From the NCBI GenBank assembly GCA_965218935.1, contig CBDCMH010000008.1, positions 62,001 to 126,000 on the forward strand: a DNA stretch of 64,000 bases. The letters are read 5' to 3'. The stretch comes from JADFOI01 sp965218935 (lineage in GTDB: Bacteria; Acidobacteriota; UBA6911; RPQK01; JADFOI01). Each line of letters opens with the position of its first letter. The stretch's first letter is position 1. The notes under the pieces were generated by a model that saw only the letters and a list, made by a program, of their open reading frames with translations, was not told where the DNA came from and searched no databases. Below, in pieces: positions 61,844 through 64,000 of the stretch. Both the position numbers and the translations under genes were made by a program.

Positions 61844-62173
61844 TTAGTAGACAACACCCTCTGGAGTGAAAGCCAGGAAGGACACGGAGTCCGAGTCGTT
61901 CAAGAAGTACACGTACAGAGTTCGTTCTTCCGGGTAAATGTAGAGCCAGCTTTCCAGGGAGTCCCCCATCTCGACTTGGTCCCACCATGTTTCCTGGGGT
62001 CCCCAGATGTGTTCGGTTTGTTTAGCGAAGGTGTTTCTGACTGAAGCTGGGCCCAGTAGATTGAGAATCTGGATCTTCTTCATACCAATTTCGATTCCGC
62101 GGCCCTCCTTCTCTGGGATCTGGCAGGCAGACATGAGAATCGTCAGGGCGAAAAAGGCTCCAATGCGGGTCAT
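61844..62173 (-). CDS. Small lipoprotein with SmpA/BamE-like fold
   Basis: 109 residues from the ATG at 62173, which gives a clean signal peptide and lipobox (ALTILMSAC, Cys near residue 16); a longer frame start at 62227 lacks this form. After the cysteine, IEIGMKKIQILNLLGPASVR matches the GMTKxEVxxLLGxP wording of SmpA/OmlA (BamE-like) lipoproteins, then strands to the end (LYVYFLNDSDSVSFLAFTPEG). It may be an outer-membrane lipoprotein, perhaps helping BamA; not the proven BamE. Confidence 0.65.
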   Translation of the reverse strand: MTRIGAFFALTILMSACQIPEKEGRGIEIGMKKIQILNLLGPASVRNTFAKQTEHIWGPQETWWDQVEMGDSLESWLYIYPEERTLYVYFLNDSDSVSFLAFTPEGVVY

Positions 62174-62348
62174 GTGCTGAATTGTGATTCTCCAGGTACC
62201 TCGAAGTCGGTGATCCCGATCACGCACAACATCCAGGGACCTGTCGTCGGTTCACCGGATCTTTAGTTGAGGAAACCTTGCCGAGGGAGTAAAGTATGGC
62301 CATTGGCTACTATGCCTCCATCAATATCAACACCAAGGAGACTTTGAC

Positions 62349-64000
62349 ATGACGAGCAGACGTGATTTTCTCAAAGGAGTCGCGGCCGCCGGCACGCTGT
62401 CCGGACTCGCCCCGAAATCGGAAGCGCAAGCCGCGCCAGCCCAGACCCAAACGAGAGCTGCAGTGTCCGCCCTGCCGCCTTCGAGCTACGTGGAAGCGAT
62501 GGAATCAGATGTGCCAGAAGGCTATACGGAAGCCAATGCCGCCCATTATTTCGTTAGGCACGCCGCTTCCGATTTCATGACCGATGTGATCAAGAGCCTC
62601 GGCATCGACTATGTGGCCTCCAACCCGGGCTCCAGCCACCGGGGACTGCAGGAGTCTCTCATCAACTACGGGGGGAATAGCCGGCCGGAGTGGCTGACCT
62701 GCCTTCATGAGGAATCCTCCGTGGCTATAGGCCATGGCTACGCCAAGATCGCCTATAAGCCCATGGCTATGGCATGTCACAGCACGGTGGGCCTCCAGCA
62801 CGCGTCCATGGCCATCTACAACGCCTATTGCGACCGCGCACCTGTGATCATCTTCGGAGGGAATCACCTGGATGCTGCCGATCGCCGACCTGGAGCGGAA
62901 TGGTCCCATGCGGCCCAGGATGCTGCCAAGCTGGTACGCGACTTCATCAAATGGGACGATACGCCCAACTCAATACCCCACTTCATGGAGTCGGTGATGC
63001 GCGCTTACAAGATCGCTACCACTCCTCCTATGGGACCGGTGGTGATTATTGTCGACGGCCATCTGCAGGAAAAGGAGTTAGGCGATGCGGTGCCGGCCAT
63101 TCCTGATTTCGCGCCGACTACTCCGCCTCAGGGCGAGATGGGTGCCCTGCGCGAGGCTGCGCGGCTGCTGGTTAACGCCGAGCGTCCCGTGATTCTGGCC
63201 GACCGGATGGCACGTACACCGGCTGGAATCAGCCGTCTTGTGGAGCTGGCCGAAGCGCTGCAAGCTCCGGTTGTGGATCGAGGGGGCCGCATGAACTTCC
63301 CCAACGATCACTATCTCGCTCAAGGGGGGCGCAGTGGGCGACTGATACGGGAGGCCGACGTGATCCTGGGGTTGGAGCTGTACGACTTCTGGGGTGCCGT
63401 AAACAGCATGCGCGATCTGGTACACCGCGAGACAACCAGCCGCACACGTTCTGACGCCAAACTCATCAGTCTCGGTGTCAATGACTTGTTTATCAAGTCG
63501 AACTATCAATCCTTTCAGCGTTACCAGCCCGTTGATCTTTCCATCGGCGGCGATGCCCAGGCAACCTTGCCCAGTTTGACCGAGGAAGTGCGCCGTGCCC
63601 TGTCAGCCGGACGTCGTTCCCAGATCGCTGGCCGAGAGCAAGAATTGAGGGAAGCCTATGTCAACATGATAGCTCAGTCGCGAAAACAGGCCACCTACGG
63701 GTGGAACGACAGCCCGGTCAGCACGGCCAGACTGACCATGGAACTCTGGCAGCAGATCAAGGACAGTGACTGGTCCCTGGTCTCCGGGAAATTGAGCGGT
63801 GTACCGCGACGTTTGTGGAAGATGAACCGGCATTACCAGTACATTGGCGGCTCGGGCGGCGCCGGGCAGGGCTATGGAGTGCCGTCGGCAGTGGGTGCCG
63901 CGCTGGCAAACCGCGAGCATGGTCGCCTTTCGGTCAGCATCCACGGGGACGGCGATCTGATGTATGCACCAGGCGTGTTTTGGACGGCGGCGCATCACGG
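62349..64000 (+). CDS. Tat-exported thiamine diphosphate-dependent enzyme (3' end outside window)
   Basis: Open to the right edge; 550 codons visible. The start has AAGGAG nine bases upstream. A Tat signal (SRRDFLKGVAAAG, then a hydrophobic-to-Ala-rich stretch) precedes the acetolactate synthase/benzoylformate decarboxylase-like layout: the N-terminal Pyr domain with the cofactor glutamate in CLHEESSVAIGHGYAKI-type sequence (key HEESSVA), a central domain (about residues 245-400) and the start of the PP domain with GDGDLMYAPG, the beginning of the GDG metal-binding motif. ThDP enzymes are normally cytoplasmic, so Tat export of a folded, cofactor-loaded enzyme is notable. Substrate unknown. 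Confidence 0.82.
   Translation, partial: MTSRRDFLKGVAAAGTLSGLAPKSEAQAAPAQTQTRAAVSALPPSSYVEAMESDVPEGYTEANAAHYFVRHAASDFMTDVIKSLGIDYVASNPGSSHRGLQESLINYGGNSRPEWLTCLHEESSVAIGHGYAKIAYKPMAMACHSTVGLQHASMAIYNAYCDRAPVIIFGGNHLDAADRRPGAEWSHAAQDAAKLVRDFIKWDDTPNSIPHFMESVMRAYKIATTPPMGPVVIIVDGHLQEKELGDAVPAIPDFAPTTPPQGEMGALREAARLLVNAERPVILADRMARTPAGISRLVELAEALQAPVVDRGGRMNFPNDHYLAQGGRSGRLIREADVILGLELYDFWGAVNSMRDLVHRETTSRTRSDAKLISLGVNDLFIKSNYQSFQRYQPVDLSIGGDAQATLPSLTEEVRRALSAGRRSQIAGREQELREAYVNMIAQSRKQATYGWNDSPVSTARLTMELWQQIKDSDWSLVSGKLSGVPRRLWKMNRHYQYIGGSGGAGQGYGVPSAVGAALANREHGRLSVSIHGDGDLMYAPGVFWTAAHH

Overview
The window looks like a chromosomal segment of a Gram-negative, aerobic bacterium, most likely an acidobacterium or a relative. 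This placement is inference from gene content and order, not from a marker tree. The reasons are a full outer-membrane programme (BamA, two Skp/OmpH chaperones, LpxD-FabZ-LpxA-LpxI, LolC/E-LolD), a ClpC-type ATPase with a UVR motif, a regulatory-only PTS with HPr kinase, an alternative complex III and very large secreted repeat proteins. No tRNA, rRNA or CRISPR array was seen.

Layout. 1-4.1 kb: hprK (cut by the left edge), rapZ, an EIIA-Man protein, HPr and enzyme I, a PTS with no visible sugar permease. 4.2-8 kb: pgsA, enoyl-CoA hydratase, ribH, nusB, lysS. 8-12.7 kb: lolC/E, lolD, clpC. 13.1-21.4 kb: bamA, skp, skp, lpxD, fabZ, lpxA, lpxI and a Gfo/Idh/MocA oxidoreductase, an outer-membrane and lipid A block. 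21.6-25.6 kb: a SpoIID-like lipoprotein, miaA, gatB and a lone receiver domain. 25.6-31.5 kb: accessory genes, including an intact IS481-family element, an outer-membrane TPR/beta-barrel protein and a secreted TPR protein split by a frameshift in a G7 tract. 31.5-38.8 kb (minus strand): actABCDEF of alternative complex III, followed by an easily missed 37-residue membrane protein. 39-46.2 kb: rnr, selA, a small protein, purH, coaX and an unknown protein. 46.2-60.4 kb: a 1194-residue secreted beta-propeller/FG-GAP protein, comEC, and a 2490-residue secreted RHS/YD-repeat protein with a hydrophobic C-terminal tail, overlapped by a two-helix protein that could be its immunity protein. 60.4-64 kb: a His-rich exported protein, a PHP-domain protein, a BamE-like lipoprotein and a Tat-exported ThDP-dependent enzyme cut by the right edge.

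The least expected content lies between genes. Two families of non-autonomous inverted-repeat elements recur. Family A (about 275 bp, two full copies and one remnant) supplies the start codon of the Gfo/Idh gene and lies directly before coaX. Family B (seven copies, 28-221 bp) sits at gene ends, and its terminal TAG is the stop codon of skp2, the Gfo/Idh gene and actA. A short GGTCAG-rich repeat directly precedes the start codons of pgsA and nusB. The best candidates for something undescribed are these elements that donate start and stop codons, the RHS tail/two-helix pair, and the 37-residue protein downstream of actF.
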